64,000 nucleotides of DNA from Gaiellasilicea sp963707575 (lineage in GTDB: Bacteria > Actinomycetota > Thermoleophilia > Gaiellales > Gaiellaceae), in contig OY970171.1 of NCBI GenBank assembly GCA_963707575.1, positions 2,666,001 to 2,730,000 of the forward strand, given 5' to 3'. This document shows, piece by piece, positions 15,506 to 23,581 of the stretch; position 1 is the first letter of the stretch, and every line of letters starts with the position of its first letter. A program made the translations under genes and the position numbers. Below the pieces are notes generated by a model. That model had not been told where the DNA came from, did no database searches, and was given only the letters and a program-made list of their open reading frames with translations.

Positions 15506-16143
15506 ACCGGCTTTCCCGCGACGTACCAGACCGGCCCCTGCGTGGCCACGTTGTGCGTGTCGGAGAGAGCGCGCAGGATCGCAACGCGTCCTCGGATGCC
15601 CTCCTCGTCGACGCGCTCGAGACAGCGGCGCACCATCTGGGGCGACGCGCCGTACCCGAAGCGGCGGGCGACGCGGAAGCGGAACGCCACCTTGGCCGGG
15701 TCGCGTGTCGGGTTCAGGGGTGAGAGCATGAGCGCGGTGCGCTGGACGTAGTCGCTGGAACCCACCTCGAGCTCGCAGAGGAGGTCGCTCCAGTCGCCCG
15801 GCAGGGTGGCGAGCGCCGTCTCCCACGCGGCGGCGAGGCTGGGGCCGACCGCGAGCTCGACGACGGGCTGCTCGGTCGCCGAGAGAAGGGTCAACGTGCC
15901 GGCGATACGTTCGCCGTCGAGCCGTTCGAGGAGGCGGCGGACCGCCTCCGGGCCGGTTCCCGCGCCGCTCCGGCTCGCGGTGAAGAGCAGCGCTCGATCC
16001 TTCCGGCCCGGGTTGGCCGGGCCGAGCAGAGCGGCGGCGCGCGCGTGCCGCTCGTCGTGTCGGACCTCGACCGCGAGTCTCGCCTCGCTCCAGTCGGCCG
16101 GGAGCTCCGACTCGATCCGGCGCCACTGTGCGACGAGCCTCAT
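15502..16143 (-). CDS. Hypothetical protein, repeated alpha/beta halves
   Basis: 213 residues, no family recognised. It looks like an internal duplication: an N-terminal half with RRIESELPADWSEARLAVEVRHDERHARAAALLGPANPGR and a later ETALATLPGDWSDLLCELEVGSSDYVQRTALMLSPLNPTR share the pattern LPxDWSxxxxxxEV...A..LL.P.NP.R. Each is followed by a similar charged segment (EAVRRLLERLDGERIAGT and QMVRRCLERVDEEGIRGR). No signal peptide. TAAGCT lies 8 bases upstream on this strand, opposite the E1-alpha promoter. Confidence 0.75.
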   Translation of the reverse strand: MRLVAQWRRIESELPADWSEARLAVEVRHDERHARAAALLGPANPGRKDRALLFTASRSGAGTGPEAVRRLLERLDGERIAGTLTLLSATEQPVVELAVGPSLAAAWETALATLPGDWSDLLCELEVGSSDYVQRTALMLSPLNPTRDPAKVAFRFRVARRFGYGASPQMVRRCLERVDEEGIRGRVAILRALSDTHNVATQGPVWYVAGKPV

Positions 16144-16151
16144 GGGGCGTC

Positions 16152-16160
16152 AGCTTAAAT
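16152..16160. promoter_or_regulatory. Overlapping divergent -10 elements (hypothetical / E1 alpha)
   Basis: Minus-strand TAAGCT (16152-16157) is 8 bases before the ATG at 16143. Plus-strand TTAAAT (16155-16160) is 9 bases before the E1-alpha ATG at 16170. The two share three base pairs. Confidence 0.45.
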
Positions 16161-16169
16161 GAACCCGAC

Positions 16170-17153
16170 ATGGCCAAGGTCGAGAGGAAGCCGAGAGCGG
16201 ACGAGGCTCTGTCCGAGGAGAGCCTGCGCGAGCTGTTCCACGAGATGCTGCTGATCCGGCGCTTCGAGGAGAAGGTCGAGGAGCGGTTCCGCGCCGGCGA
16301 GCTGCCCGGTTTCCTGCACGTCGCGATCGGCCAGGAAGCGGTCGCCTCAGGGGTGATGTCCGCGCTCGAAGAGGACGACACGATCATGTCGACCCATCGC
16401 GCACACGGGCACACGCTGGCGAAAGGCACGCATCCGAACGCGATCATGGCGGAGCTCTACGGCAAGCTGGAGGGCTGCTCGCAGGGCTACGGCGGCTCGA
16501 TGCACCTCTACGACGTCGAGCGCGGCATGCTCGGCGCCAACGCGGTCGTCGGCGGCGGCCTGCCGCAGGTGACGGGCACCGCGCTCGCGTACAAGTTCCG
16601 CAAGCAGCCGCGCGTCTGTGTCGCCTTCTTCGGCGACGGCGCCACGAACACGGGTGCCTTCCACGAGGCGCTCAACCTGGCCCAGCTCTGGAAGGTGCCG
16701 GCGCTCTTCGTGCTCGAGGTGAACGGCTGGGCCGAGTCGACGCCGATGAGCCAGCACTCGCCGATCGACGACATGGCCAAGCGCGCCGTGGCGTTCGGCA
16801 TGCGCTCGATCGACGTCGACGGCCAGGACGTCGAAGCCGTCCACGCGGCGACGCGCGAAGCGCGCGCGCATGCCGTCTCCGGTGAGGGGCCCGTCTTCCT
16901 GAACGTCCGCACCCACCGGCTCGTGGGCCACTACATCGGCGACCCCCAGGTCTACCGGGAGAAGGACGAGCTCGCCGCCGAGCGCGAGGCGAAGGATCCG
17001 ATCCAGCTCCTACGCGCCCGCCTCGAGCTCTCGGACGAGGAGTTCGAGGCGATCGACACCGAGGTGACTGGGATCGTCGAGGCCTCCGTGGAGTTCGCGA
17101 AGGCCGGGACCGATCCGAAGCCCGAAGACGCCCTGAAGTACGTCTATGCCTGA
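16170..17153 (+). CDS. Pyruvate/acetoin-type dehydrogenase E1 component, alpha subunit
   Basis: 327 residues from ATG at 16170. Carries the E1-alpha landmarks RRFEEKVEERFRAGELPGFLHVAIGQEAVASG, the thiamine diphosphate motif GDGATNTGAFHEALNLAQLWKVPALFVLEVN, and RTHRLVGHYIGDPQVYR. The subunit binds TPP and decarboxylates a 2-oxo acid. Pyruvate or acetoin is more likely than branched-chain substrate from the motif style, but this is inference. First gene of the complex operon; the E1-beta start overlaps its stop by 8 bases. Confidence 0.93.
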   Translation: MAKVERKPRADEALSEESLRELFHEMLLIRRFEEKVEERFRAGELPGFLHVAIGQEAVASGVMSALEEDDTIMSTHRAHGHTLAKGTHPNAIMAELYGKLEGCSQGYGGSMHLYDVERGMLGANAVVGGGLPQVTGTALAYKFRKQPRVCVAFFGDGATNTGAFHEALNLAQLWKVPALFVLEVNGWAESTPMSQHSPIDDMAKRAVAFGMRSIDVDGQDVEAVHAATREARAHAVSGEGPVFLNVRTHRLVGHYIGDPQVYREKDELAAEREAKDPIQLLRARLELSDEEFEAIDTEVTGIVEASVEFAKAGTDPKPEDALKYVYA

Positions 17154-18126
17154 GCTGACCTACCGCGAGGCGGTCCGCGACGCCCTCTCCTCCGCGATGC
17201 GCGAGGACGAGGACGTCTTCATCATGGGCGAGGACATCGCCGAGATGGGCGGCTCGATGGGCGTCACTCAGGGGATGCTGGCCGAGTTCGGCGCCGAGCG
17301 CGTCCGCAACACGCCGATCTCCGAGATGGCGATCGTCGGCGCGGGGATCGGCGCCGCGATGCAGGGCATGCGGCCCGTCGTGGAGATCATGTACCAGGAC
17401 TTCCTGACACTCTCGATGGAGCAGCTCGTCAACCAGGCGGCCAAGCACCGGACGATGTCGGGCGGTCAGGTGAAGGTTCCGCTCACGATCCGCACCCAGG
17501 GCGGCGCCGGCTGGAGCCCGGGCGCCCAGCATGCGCAGCAGGTGGAGTCCTGGTTCGTGCACGTGCCGGGCCTGAAGGTCGCGTACCCGTCGACGCCCGA
17601 GGACGTCCGCGGCCTGCTCTGGAGCTCCATCTACGACGACAACCCGGTCGTCTTCTTCGAGCACCGGCTGCTCTATCCGCTCAAGGGCGAGGTGCCCGAG
17701 AAGCTCGAGCCGATCCCGTTCGGCCAGGCGCGCATCATGCGCGAGGGCACCGACGTGACGGTGATCGCGATCGGCAGGATGGTGCCCGAGGCGCTGCAGG
17801 CGGCGGAGCAGGCCGAGGCCGAGGGGATCTCGGTCGAGGTGCTCGACCCGCGGACGCTCTTGCCGCTCGACGAGGAGGCGATCATCCGCTCGGTGCAGAA
17901 GACGAATCGCTGTGTCACCGCCCACGAGGCGGTCACGCGCGGCGGCTTCGGCGCGGAGCTGACGGCCGTCGTCCAGCACGGCGCCTTCGACTACCTGGAC
18001 GCGCCGATCGAGAGGGTGGGAGCGAAGTTCGCACCGCTCGCGTTCGCGCCGGCGATGGAGCAGTGGGTGGTGCCGCACGCGGCCGACGTGCTCGCGGCAA
18101 TCAAGCGCACGGTGGCCCGCTCCTAG
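17146..18126 (+). CDS. Pyruvate/acetoin-type dehydrogenase E1 component, beta subunit
   Basis: 326 residues. Standard E1-beta: MPELTYREAVRDALSSAMREDEDVFIMGEDIAEMGGSMGVTQGML, SEMAIVGAGIGAAMQGMRPVVEIMYQDF, the HRTMSGGQVKVPLTIRTQGGAGWSPGAQHAQQVESWFVHVPGLKV stretch and the C-terminal transketolase domain with DVTVIAIGRMV and EVLDPRTLLPLD. It reads from an ATG inside the end of the alpha gene, so the two chains are made in step for the alpha2-beta2 E1. Confidence 0.94.
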   Translation: MPELTYREAVRDALSSAMREDEDVFIMGEDIAEMGGSMGVTQGMLAEFGAERVRNTPISEMAIVGAGIGAAMQGMRPVVEIMYQDFLTLSMEQLVNQAAKHRTMSGGQVKVPLTIRTQGGAGWSPGAQHAQQVESWFVHVPGLKVAYPSTPEDVRGLLWSSIYDDNPVVFFEHRLLYPLKGEVPEKLEPIPFGQARIMREGTDVTVIAIGRMVPEALQAAEQAEAEGISVEVLDPRTLLPLDEEAIIRSVQKTNRCVTAHEAVTRGGFGAELTAVVQHGAFDYLDAPIERVGAKFAPLAFAPAMEQWVVPHAADVLAAIKRTVARS

Positions 18127-18128
18127 CG

Positions 18129-19427
18129 ATGGCGACCGAGGTCAAGCTGCCGCGGCTGGGCCAGGGGATGGAGTCCGGCACGATCGTCAAATGGCTCAAG
18201 GGCGAGGGCGAGCCGGTCAAGAAGCGCGAGCCGCTCTACGAGCTCGACACGGACAAGGTGACCCAGGAGGTCGAGGCCGAGGCCGACGGCGTCCTGCTGA
18301 AGATCGTCGTCGACTCCGGCGAGGTCGAGGTGGGACGGACGATCGCCTTCATCGGCAGCGAGGGCGAGGACGTGCCCTCCGGCAACGGCGCCGCGCCCGC
18401 TGCACAGGAAGGCGAGACGGCCGAGGCCGACGACGCCACCGACGCCACCGAGGCCGGCGACGGCGCGCAGGAGGAAGGCTCCCCTGCAGAGGAGATGGAC
18501 GACGAGCGCGAGCGCGGCCGTGCTGCCGCCGCAGCGACCGCCGAGGCCGAGCCGGTCGCCGCTGCCGCGGGCGAAGCCGACGGCCGCGTCAAGGCCTCGC
18601 CGCTCGCGCGCCGGCTGGCCCGCGAGAAGGGCATCGAGCTGGCCGAAGTGCGCGGCAGCGGGCCGGAGGGGCGGATCGTCGCCGAGGACGTCGAGCGCTT
18701 CCAGCCCGAGCCGCAGACCGCGCCCGGCGCGGCGCCCGCCGCAGGCGAGGTGGAGGAGATCGCGCTCACCTCCACGCGGAAGACGATTGCGCGAAGGCTC
18801 ACCGAGGCCTGGCAGGCGCCGGTCTTCCAGCTCACCGTCTCCGCCGACATGACGCGTGCGCTCGAGCTGCGCGAGCGACTCGTCGGCCGCCTCGCCGACG
18901 GCGAGACCAAGCCGACGGTGAGCGACCTGCTGACGAAGGTCTCCGCCGCTGCACTCGCGCGTCACCCGGCCGTGAACGCGCACTTCACCGGCGACGCGAT
19001 CCGCCGCTTCCCCGTCGCACACGTCGGCATGGCGGTGGCGGCGCCGAACGGCCTGATCGTGCCGGTCATCCGCGACGCCGACCGGCGCACGATCCAGGAG
19101 ATCGCGGCGGCGCGGGCCGATCTCGTCGCCCGCGCGCGCGACGGCAAGCTCCAGCGCGCCGACCTGGAGGACGGCACCTTCACGATCTCGAACCTGGGGA
19201 TGTTCGGGATCGAGCAGTTCATCGCCGTGCTCAACCCGCCGCAGGCGGCGATCCTCGCCGTCGGCGCGACCGTGGAACGGCCGGTCGTCCGCGCAGGACA
19301 GGTCGAGGTGCGGCCCATGCTCACGCTCACGCTCACGTGCGACCACCGCGCGATCGACGGCGCCGACGGTGCGGACTTCCTCCGCACGGTCAAGGAGCTG
19401 CTCGAAGAGCCTGCCCTGGCTCTCTAG
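18129..19427 (+). CDS. Dihydrolipoamide acyltransferase (E2)
   Basis: 432 residues from ATG at 18129, two bases after the E1-beta stop. One lipoyl domain (1-80; lipoyl Lys43 in ELDTDKV), an acidic Ala/Glu-rich linker, the peripheral subunit-binding domain (KASPLARRLAREKGIELAEVRGSGPEGRIVAEDV) and the catalytic 2-oxoacid acyltransferase domain ending TCDHRAIDGADGADFL with the HxxxDG active site. It moves the acyl group from E1 to CoA and forms the core of the complex. Confidence 0.94.
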   Translation: MATEVKLPRLGQGMESGTIVKWLKGEGEPVKKREPLYELDTDKVTQEVEAEADGVLLKIVVDSGEVEVGRTIAFIGSEGEDVPSGNGAAPAAQEGETAEADDATDATEAGDGAQEEGSPAEEMDDERERGRAAAAATAEAEPVAAAAGEADGRVKASPLARRLAREKGIELAEVRGSGPEGRIVAEDVERFQPEPQTAPGAAPAAGEVEEIALTSTRKTIARRLTEAWQAPVFQLTVSADMTRALELRERLVGRLADGETKPTVSDLLTKVSAAALARHPAVNAHFTGDAIRRFPVAHVGMAVAAPNGLIVPVIRDADRRTIQEIAAARADLVARARDGKLQRADLEDGTFTISNLGMFGIEQFIAVLNPPQAAILAVGATVERPVVRAGQVEVRPMLTLTLTCDHRAIDGADGADFLRTVKELLEEPALAL

Positions 19428-19757
19428 ATGGCCACCGTGTGGTATCGCGTCCGTGACCTCGAGCCGGCGCGTGCCTTCTACCGGGACGTGCTCGGCTTCG
19501 AGGAGACGTTCGTGGACTGGGAGGACCGGTGGTCGAAGCTCGTCCGCGGCGGGACGGAGGTGGCGCTCGCCGAGGGCGAGCCGGATGTCGAGGGCGGCGT
19601 GGCGCATGTCGACGTCGAGGACGTCAAGGCCGAGGCCGAGCGGCTGCGGGCAGCCGGCGTCGAGGTCGGTGTCGTCTTCGAGCTCACCGGGGAGATTCGG
19701 CTCGTGGACGTCTTCGATCCCGACGGCAACCGCGTCCAGCTTGCCCAGTCGCTCTGA
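19428..19757 (+). CDS. VOC (glyoxalase/dioxygenase superfamily) protein
   Basis: 109 residues, one VOC module pair: VWYRVRDLEPARAFYRDVLGFEETFVDW, then AHVDVEDVKAEAERLRAAGVEVGVVFELTGEIRLVDVFDPDGNRVQLAQSL. The ATG directly follows the E2 stop. Superfamily members bind a metal and act on small substrates; the candidate ligands (the His of GGVAHVDV, the Glu of GGTEVALAEGE) are present, but the reaction cannot be told. It lies inside the dehydrogenase operon, so a role in handling a substrate or by-product is possible. Confidence 0.85.
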   Translation: MATVWYRVRDLEPARAFYRDVLGFEETFVDWEDRWSKLVRGGTEVALAEGEPDVEGGVAHVDVEDVKAEAERLRAAGVEVGVVFELTGEIRLVDVFDPDGNRVQLAQSL

Positions 19758-19758
19758 C

Positions 19759-20238
19759 ATGGGCCTCGTGATCCGCAGAGCAGGCACGCAGGACGGGCGC
19801 TTCCTGCGCGACATGCTCCATCACGCCCTGTACTGGCGCGAGCGCGTGCCCGGCTCGCGCACGTCCCGCTACGTGCGCGGCTGGGGCAGGCCCGGCGATA
19901 CCGCGCTCGTCGCGCTCGAGGGCGGCTTCGCCGTCGGCGCCGCGTGGTACCGCCTCTTCGACGCGGACGAGCCCGGCTACGGCTTCGTGGACGAGCGAAC
20001 GCCCGAGCTCGCGATCGCCGTCGTCCCCTCGAAGCGCGGTCACGGGATCGGCGAGCAGCTGCTGGCGGCGCTCATCGAGAAGGCGCGCGCCGGCGGCTAC
20101 GAGGCGCTCAGCCTCAGCGTCGAGCCGGGCAACCCCGCCCGCAAGCTCTACGAGCGGAACGGCTTCGAAGTCGTCCACCAGGGAGACGAGGCGTGGACGA
20201 TGCGGGCGTCGATAGCATCGCCTGCGACTACTGACTGA
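19759..20238 (+). CDS. GNAT family N-acetyltransferase
   Basis: 159 residues from ATG at 19759, one base after the VOC stop. Typical GNAT core: LVIRRAGTQDGRFLRDML, ELAIAVVPSKRGHGIGEQLLAALIEKARAGG with the acetyl-CoA loop (R-G-H-G-I-G), and LSVEPGNPARKLYERNGFEVV. Acetyl-CoA-dependent transfer to an unknown amine. It lies between E2 and E3 genes of a complex that probably produces acetyl-CoA, which may be coincidental. Confidence 0.88.
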   Translation: MGLVIRRAGTQDGRFLRDMLHHALYWRERVPGSRTSRYVRGWGRPGDTALVALEGGFAVGAAWYRLFDADEPGYGFVDERTPELAIAVVPSKRGHGIGEQLLAALIEKARAGGYEALSLSVEPGNPARKLYERNGFEVVHQGDEAWTMRASIASPATTD

Positions 20239-20251
20239 GGAGTGAGCAGAC

Positions 20252-21658
20252 ATGGAATGTGACGTCGCCGTCCTGGGCGGAGGCCCCGGCGGGTACACGG
20301 CAGCGATCCGCGCCGCCCAGCTGGGCGCGAGGACCGTCTGCATCGAGCTGGAGCCCGAGCTCGGCGGCACGTGCCTGCGCGTGGGCTGCATCCCCACGAA
20401 GGCCTGGGTGCAGACCGCACACGCGATTCACCAGGCCGAGGACACGTTCGGCAAGCTCGGCGTCAACGTCGGCGCGCCCGAGCTCGACTTCGGCCGGGCG
20501 GCGGAGTGGAAGAACGCGGTCGTCAAGCAGATGACCGGCGGTGTTGCCGGGCTGCTGAAGGCGAACGGCGTCGAGTGGGTCAAGGGCCGGGGCCGCTTCA
20601 CCGGCCCGAACACGATCGCCGTCGAGGGCGGCGAGGACGTCACCTTCAAGTCGGCGATCGTCGCGACGGGCTCCTACCCGCTGCGGCCCCCGATCGAAGG
20701 GCTCGACTCGCCCCGTTGCATCGACTCGACCGGCCTGCTCGCCGCGACCGAGGTGCCGCGCCGGCTCGTGATCCTGGGCGGCGGCATCATCGGCTGCGAG
20801 TTCGCGTCCATCTTCGGGCGGTTCGGCTCCGAGGTGACGATCGTCGAGATGCTCGACACGTTGATCCCGCAGGAGGACGCCGACGCGGCCAAGGAGCTCG
20901 CGAAGGCCTTCGGCAAGCGTGGGATCACACTGCAGCTCGGCAAGCAGTGCACGAGGGTCGACGACGACGGCTCGCAGCTCACCGTCCACTTCGGCGAGGG
21001 CGAGACGGTGCAGGCCGACGTGATGCTCGTCTCGGTCGGACGCGGCCCCGTGGTCGAGAACCTCGGCCTCGAGGAGCTCGGCGTCGAGCTCGACCGCCGC
21101 AAGGGCATCGCTGCGGACGAGCACCGCCGCACCACCGTCCCGCACATCTACGCCGTCGGCGACTGCGCCGGCTACTGGCAGCTCGCCCACACTGCGTTCC
21201 GCGAGGGCGAGGTCGCGGCGGAGAACGCGACCGGCCACGAGGCGACGGTCGGCAGCCCGGCCGTGCCGCGCCCGATCTACACCGACCCGGAGATCGCCGG
21301 CGTCGGCCTCACCGAGGCCGAGGCGCGCGAGCTGCACGGCGACAACGTCGCCGTCGGGGTGTTCCCGTGGGTCGCGAACGCACGCGCGGTGATGCAGAAC
21401 GAGACCGTCGGCTGGGTGAAGTCGATCCACGAGACCAAGTACGGCGAGCTGCTCGGGATCGTCATGGTCGGGCCCCACGTGACCGACCTGATCGAGGCGG
21501 GCACCGTCGCGATCGACGCGGAGGCGACCGTCGAGACCGTCGCCGACGGCATGGCCGCGCACCCGACGCTCTCCGAGGCGATCAAGGAAGCCGGTCTCGT
21601 GGCGCTCGGTCGCGCCATCCACCTCCCGAACAAGAAGCGGGCGGCGGCGCCCTCCTAG
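20252..21658 (+). CDS. lpdA: Dihydrolipoamide dehydrogenase (E3)
   Basis: 468 residues. FAD-binding GGGPGGYTAAIRAAQLG, the redox disulfide GGTCLRVGCIPTKA (Cys41 and Cys46), NAD-binding ILGGGIIGCEFASIFGRFG, VGDCAGYWQLAHTAFREGEVAAEN, and the C-terminal active-site HPTLSEA. The active-site loop has RV where most E3 enzymes have N and a small residue. A GAGGAG ribosome-binding site (from about 20236) precedes the ATG. It reoxidises the dihydrolipoyl groups of E2. Converges with the MFS gene, sharing 4 bases. Confidence 0.95.
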   Translation: MECDVAVLGGGPGGYTAAIRAAQLGARTVCIELEPELGGTCLRVGCIPTKAWVQTAHAIHQAEDTFGKLGVNVGAPELDFGRAAEWKNAVVKQMTGGVAGLLKANGVEWVKGRGRFTGPNTIAVEGGEDVTFKSAIVATGSYPLRPPIEGLDSPRCIDSTGLLAATEVPRRLVILGGGIIGCEFASIFGRFGSEVTIVEMLDTLIPQEDADAAKELAKAFGKRGITLQLGKQCTRVDDDGSQLTVHFGEGETVQADVMLVSVGRGPVVENLGLEELGVELDRRKGIAADEHRRTTVPHIYAVGDCAGYWQLAHTAFREGEVAAENATGHEATVGSPAVPRPIYTDPEIAGVGLTEAEARELHGDNVAVGVFPWVANARAVMQNETVGWVKSIHETKYGELLGIVMVGPHVTDLIEAGTVAIDAEATVETVADGMAAHPTLSEAIKEAGLVALGRAIHLPNKKRAAAPS

Positions 21659-22935
21659 ACGGGAACTGCCGGAACCGGGGCCACGATCGGCTCCGGTTCC
21701 TCGTCTTCGACGAGCGGCTGCTCGACCCGCCGCAGGTTGCGGACGCTCGGAACGAGGAGCAGTCCGATGTTCGCCGCGACGCTGACTCCCGCCGCGAGGG
21801 CGAGCGTCAGGTCGATCCCGATCGCCTCCGCCAGTGGGCCGGCGAGGACGTAGCCGAGCGGCATGAAGACGAGCGAGATCGTCCAGTCGAGCGCGCTGAC
21901 GCGCGAGATCGTGTGCTCGGGGATGTGCTGCTGGAGCATCGTGTCCCAGAGCGCGTTGCCGATCGAGATGCTGGCGAAGGCGATCGCGGCGACGACCATG
22001 AGGCCAGCGATAGGCAGTGGCGGGATCAGCGCCGCGAGCTGAGCCGAGACGAAGAACATGAGCAGGAAGGCAGGGATCAGAGGGCGCGCCGGCTTGTAGC
22101 GCAGCGCGACCATGCTGCCGACGAGGCCCCCGATCGCCCCTCCGGTGAGTAGCAGGCCCCAGTCCGAGGCGCCGCCCAGCTCCCGCTCGACGATGAGCGG
22201 GCCGAGCACGAAGTACATCGCGATCGTGACGTTCGAGATCGAGAACGTGATGAAGGACGACCAGAGCCACGTGCGCGAGCGCACCTCGCCAAGCCCGAGC
22301 CGGACGTCGGCGAGGAAGCTCCTCTGCTCCAACCGCTTGATCGCCGAGGGGAGGCGCATGCCGACGAGGCAGATCGCGCTCGCGACGAAGGTGAGCGCGT
22401 CGATCGTGAAGATCGGCCCGAAGCCGACGAAGACGACGAGGGCTCCGGCGGTCACGGGCCCGAAGATCTGGATCGCGTTCTGCGACATGCTGATCAGCGC
22501 GTTCGCCTCCTGCAGGCGCTCCGGGCTGACGATGGTCTTCACGAGCCCCGTCGAGGCCGGTCCGAAGAAGGCGCTGGCGCCGCCGAGGACGAACGACGCC
22601 ACGATCAGGTGCCAGAGCGCGATCGAGTCGGTGAAGAAGGCAAGCGCGAGCAGCACCTGTGTGCCGGCGCGGACGAGGTCGGCCGCGATCATCACGAGCT
22701 GGCGCGGGAGGCGGTCCGACCAGACGCCGCCGACCAGGATGAAGATCACTCGCGCGCCAAACATCGCCGCGAAAACGAGCCCGAGGTCGGCGGCGGAGCC
22801 GGTCAGGTCGAGGACGGCGAACGTGAGCGCGAGCGGCACGAGCGCGTCCCCGAGCGCCGAGATCGCCTGGCCGAGCCAGAGCAGCCTGAACTGCCGCTCC
22901 CTGAGCGCCTCGAAGCTCGCGAGCAACCCCCTCAC
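21655..22935 (-). CDS. MFS transporter (enterobactin exporter/macrolide efflux-like group)
   Basis: 426 residues, twelve predicted membrane helices. Starts MRGLLASFEALRERQFRLLWLGQAISALGDALVPLALTFAVLDL, the usual beginning of MFS_3-type exporters, with VWSDRLPRQLVMIAADLVRAG as the helix 2-3 loop motif and RLPSAIKRLEQRSFLADVRLGLGEVRSRTWLW in the central loop. The substrate is unknown. The start is GTG at 22935. Just upstream is a broken copy of the same N-terminus, so the locus once held a tandem pair. Confidence 0.9.
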   Translation of the reverse strand: MRGLLASFEALRERQFRLLWLGQAISALGDALVPLALTFAVLDLTGSAADLGLVFAAMFGARVIFILVGGVWSDRLPRQLVMIAADLVRAGTQVLLALAFFTDSIALWHLIVASFVLGGASAFFGPASTGLVKTIVSPERLQEANALISMSQNAIQIFGPVTAGALVVFVGFGPIFTIDALTFVASAICLVGMRLPSAIKRLEQRSFLADVRLGLGEVRSRTWLWSSFITFSISNVTIAMYFVLGPLIVERELGGASDWGLLLTGGAIGGLVGSMVALRYKPARPLIPAFLLMFFVSAQLAALIPPLPIAGLMVVAAIAFASISIGNALWDTMLQQHIPEHTISRVSALDWTISLVFMPLGYVLAGPLAEAIGIDLTLALAAGVSVAANIGLLLVPSVRNLRRVEQPLVEDEEPEPIVAPVPAVPV

Positions 22936-22982
22936 GCGCGGAGTGTCTCACGTGCGGCGGCCGGGGCCAACAAATGACGAGA

Positions 22983-23156
22983 CGGTCTAAGGCCCCGAGC
23001 ACGAGGCCGAGGTCGGGCGGTGCCGATCTCGAGCAAAGCGAACGCCGTCGCGACGGGAACGAGCGAGTCGCCGATCGAGGTGAGTGAGCGGGCCAGCCAG
23101 AGCAGCCGGAACTCCCGCTCGCGCAGCGCGTCCAGGCTCGTGGGCCACGCTCGCAC
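22983..23156 (-). pseudogene. Decayed N-terminus of a second MFS transporter
   Basis: From GTG at 23156 the frame reads RAWPTSLDALREREFRLLWLARSLTSIGDSLVPVATAFALLEIGTA, closely parallel to the first 45 residues of the intact MFS gene downstream. After GTA the match moves to another frame (DLGLVLGALD, compare ADLGLVFAAMF), a frameshift, and then stops within about 10 residues. The remaining ten helices are missing. It is a remnant of a tandem duplicate or paralogue, probably removed by deletion. Confidence 0.8.
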
Positions 23157-23206
23157 GCGTCGAGTGTGGCACGGCCCTGCCCGGCGACGAAACGGTGACG
23201 AAACAG

Positions 23207-23240
23207 CGAGGCGCCCCCTTTGCGGCAAGGGGGCGCCTCG
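23207..23240. terminator. Perfect 14-bp hairpin
   Basis: CGAGGCGCCCCCTT / AAGGGGGCGCCTCG with a TGCGGC loop. It lies between the divergent MFS remnant and the 73-residue gene. No U-tract, so terminator activity is a guess; it could also be a regulatory or protein-binding palindrome. Apart from it, 23157-23352 holds nothing I recognise except a TAGCCT hexamer (23341-23346) 6 bases before the next ATG. Confidence 0.5.
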
Positions 23241-23352
23241 GGGAGAACCGGGCTGCGGGCGGCGCAGCCCTCGGTGGGGACGAGGGCACGTCCTTGGACA
23301 TTGAGATGCCGTCCTTCAGGAAACCTTGCGCCGGTTCGGTTAGCCTCCGTGC

Positions 23353-23574
23353 ATGAGCATCGTGAACAGGCGCAACGCCCTGCTCGGCTGGCTCACGTGG
23401 GTGACGGCGAAGCGCCTCGTCCGGAAGAAGGCGCAGGACGCAGTGCCGGGCACCGTCGAGGGATCGAAGCGGCCGAACAAGGGCGCGATCATCTCCGGCC
23501 TCGCGGCGCTCGGCGGCGTGCTCTGGTTCTGGCGGCGCAAGAGCTCCGACGAGACGCCGCCCACCGAGGACTGA
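23353..23574 (+). CDS. Small membrane protein, 73 residues
   Basis: ATG at 23353, with a TAGCCT hexamer 6 bases upstream (leaderless pattern). A basic N-terminus containing NRRNALLGWLTWVTAKRLVRKKA, then one hydrophobic helix (GAIISGLAALGGVLWFWRRKS) and an acidic tail. It resembles the basic amphipathic single-pass proteins common in actinobacteria; no named family recognised. It ends 7 bases before hisC and may be cotranscribed with it. Confidence 0.7.
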   Translation: MSIVNRRNALLGWLTWVTAKRLVRKKAQDAVPGTVEGSKRPNKGAIISGLAALGGVLWFWRRKSSDETPPTED

Positions 23575-23581
23575 GTCCGTC

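Noticed and set aside
20228..23002. 924-codon minus-strand open frame over lpdA and the MFS gene
   Set aside because: It is out of frame with both real genes; only its first few codons touch the MFS remnant.
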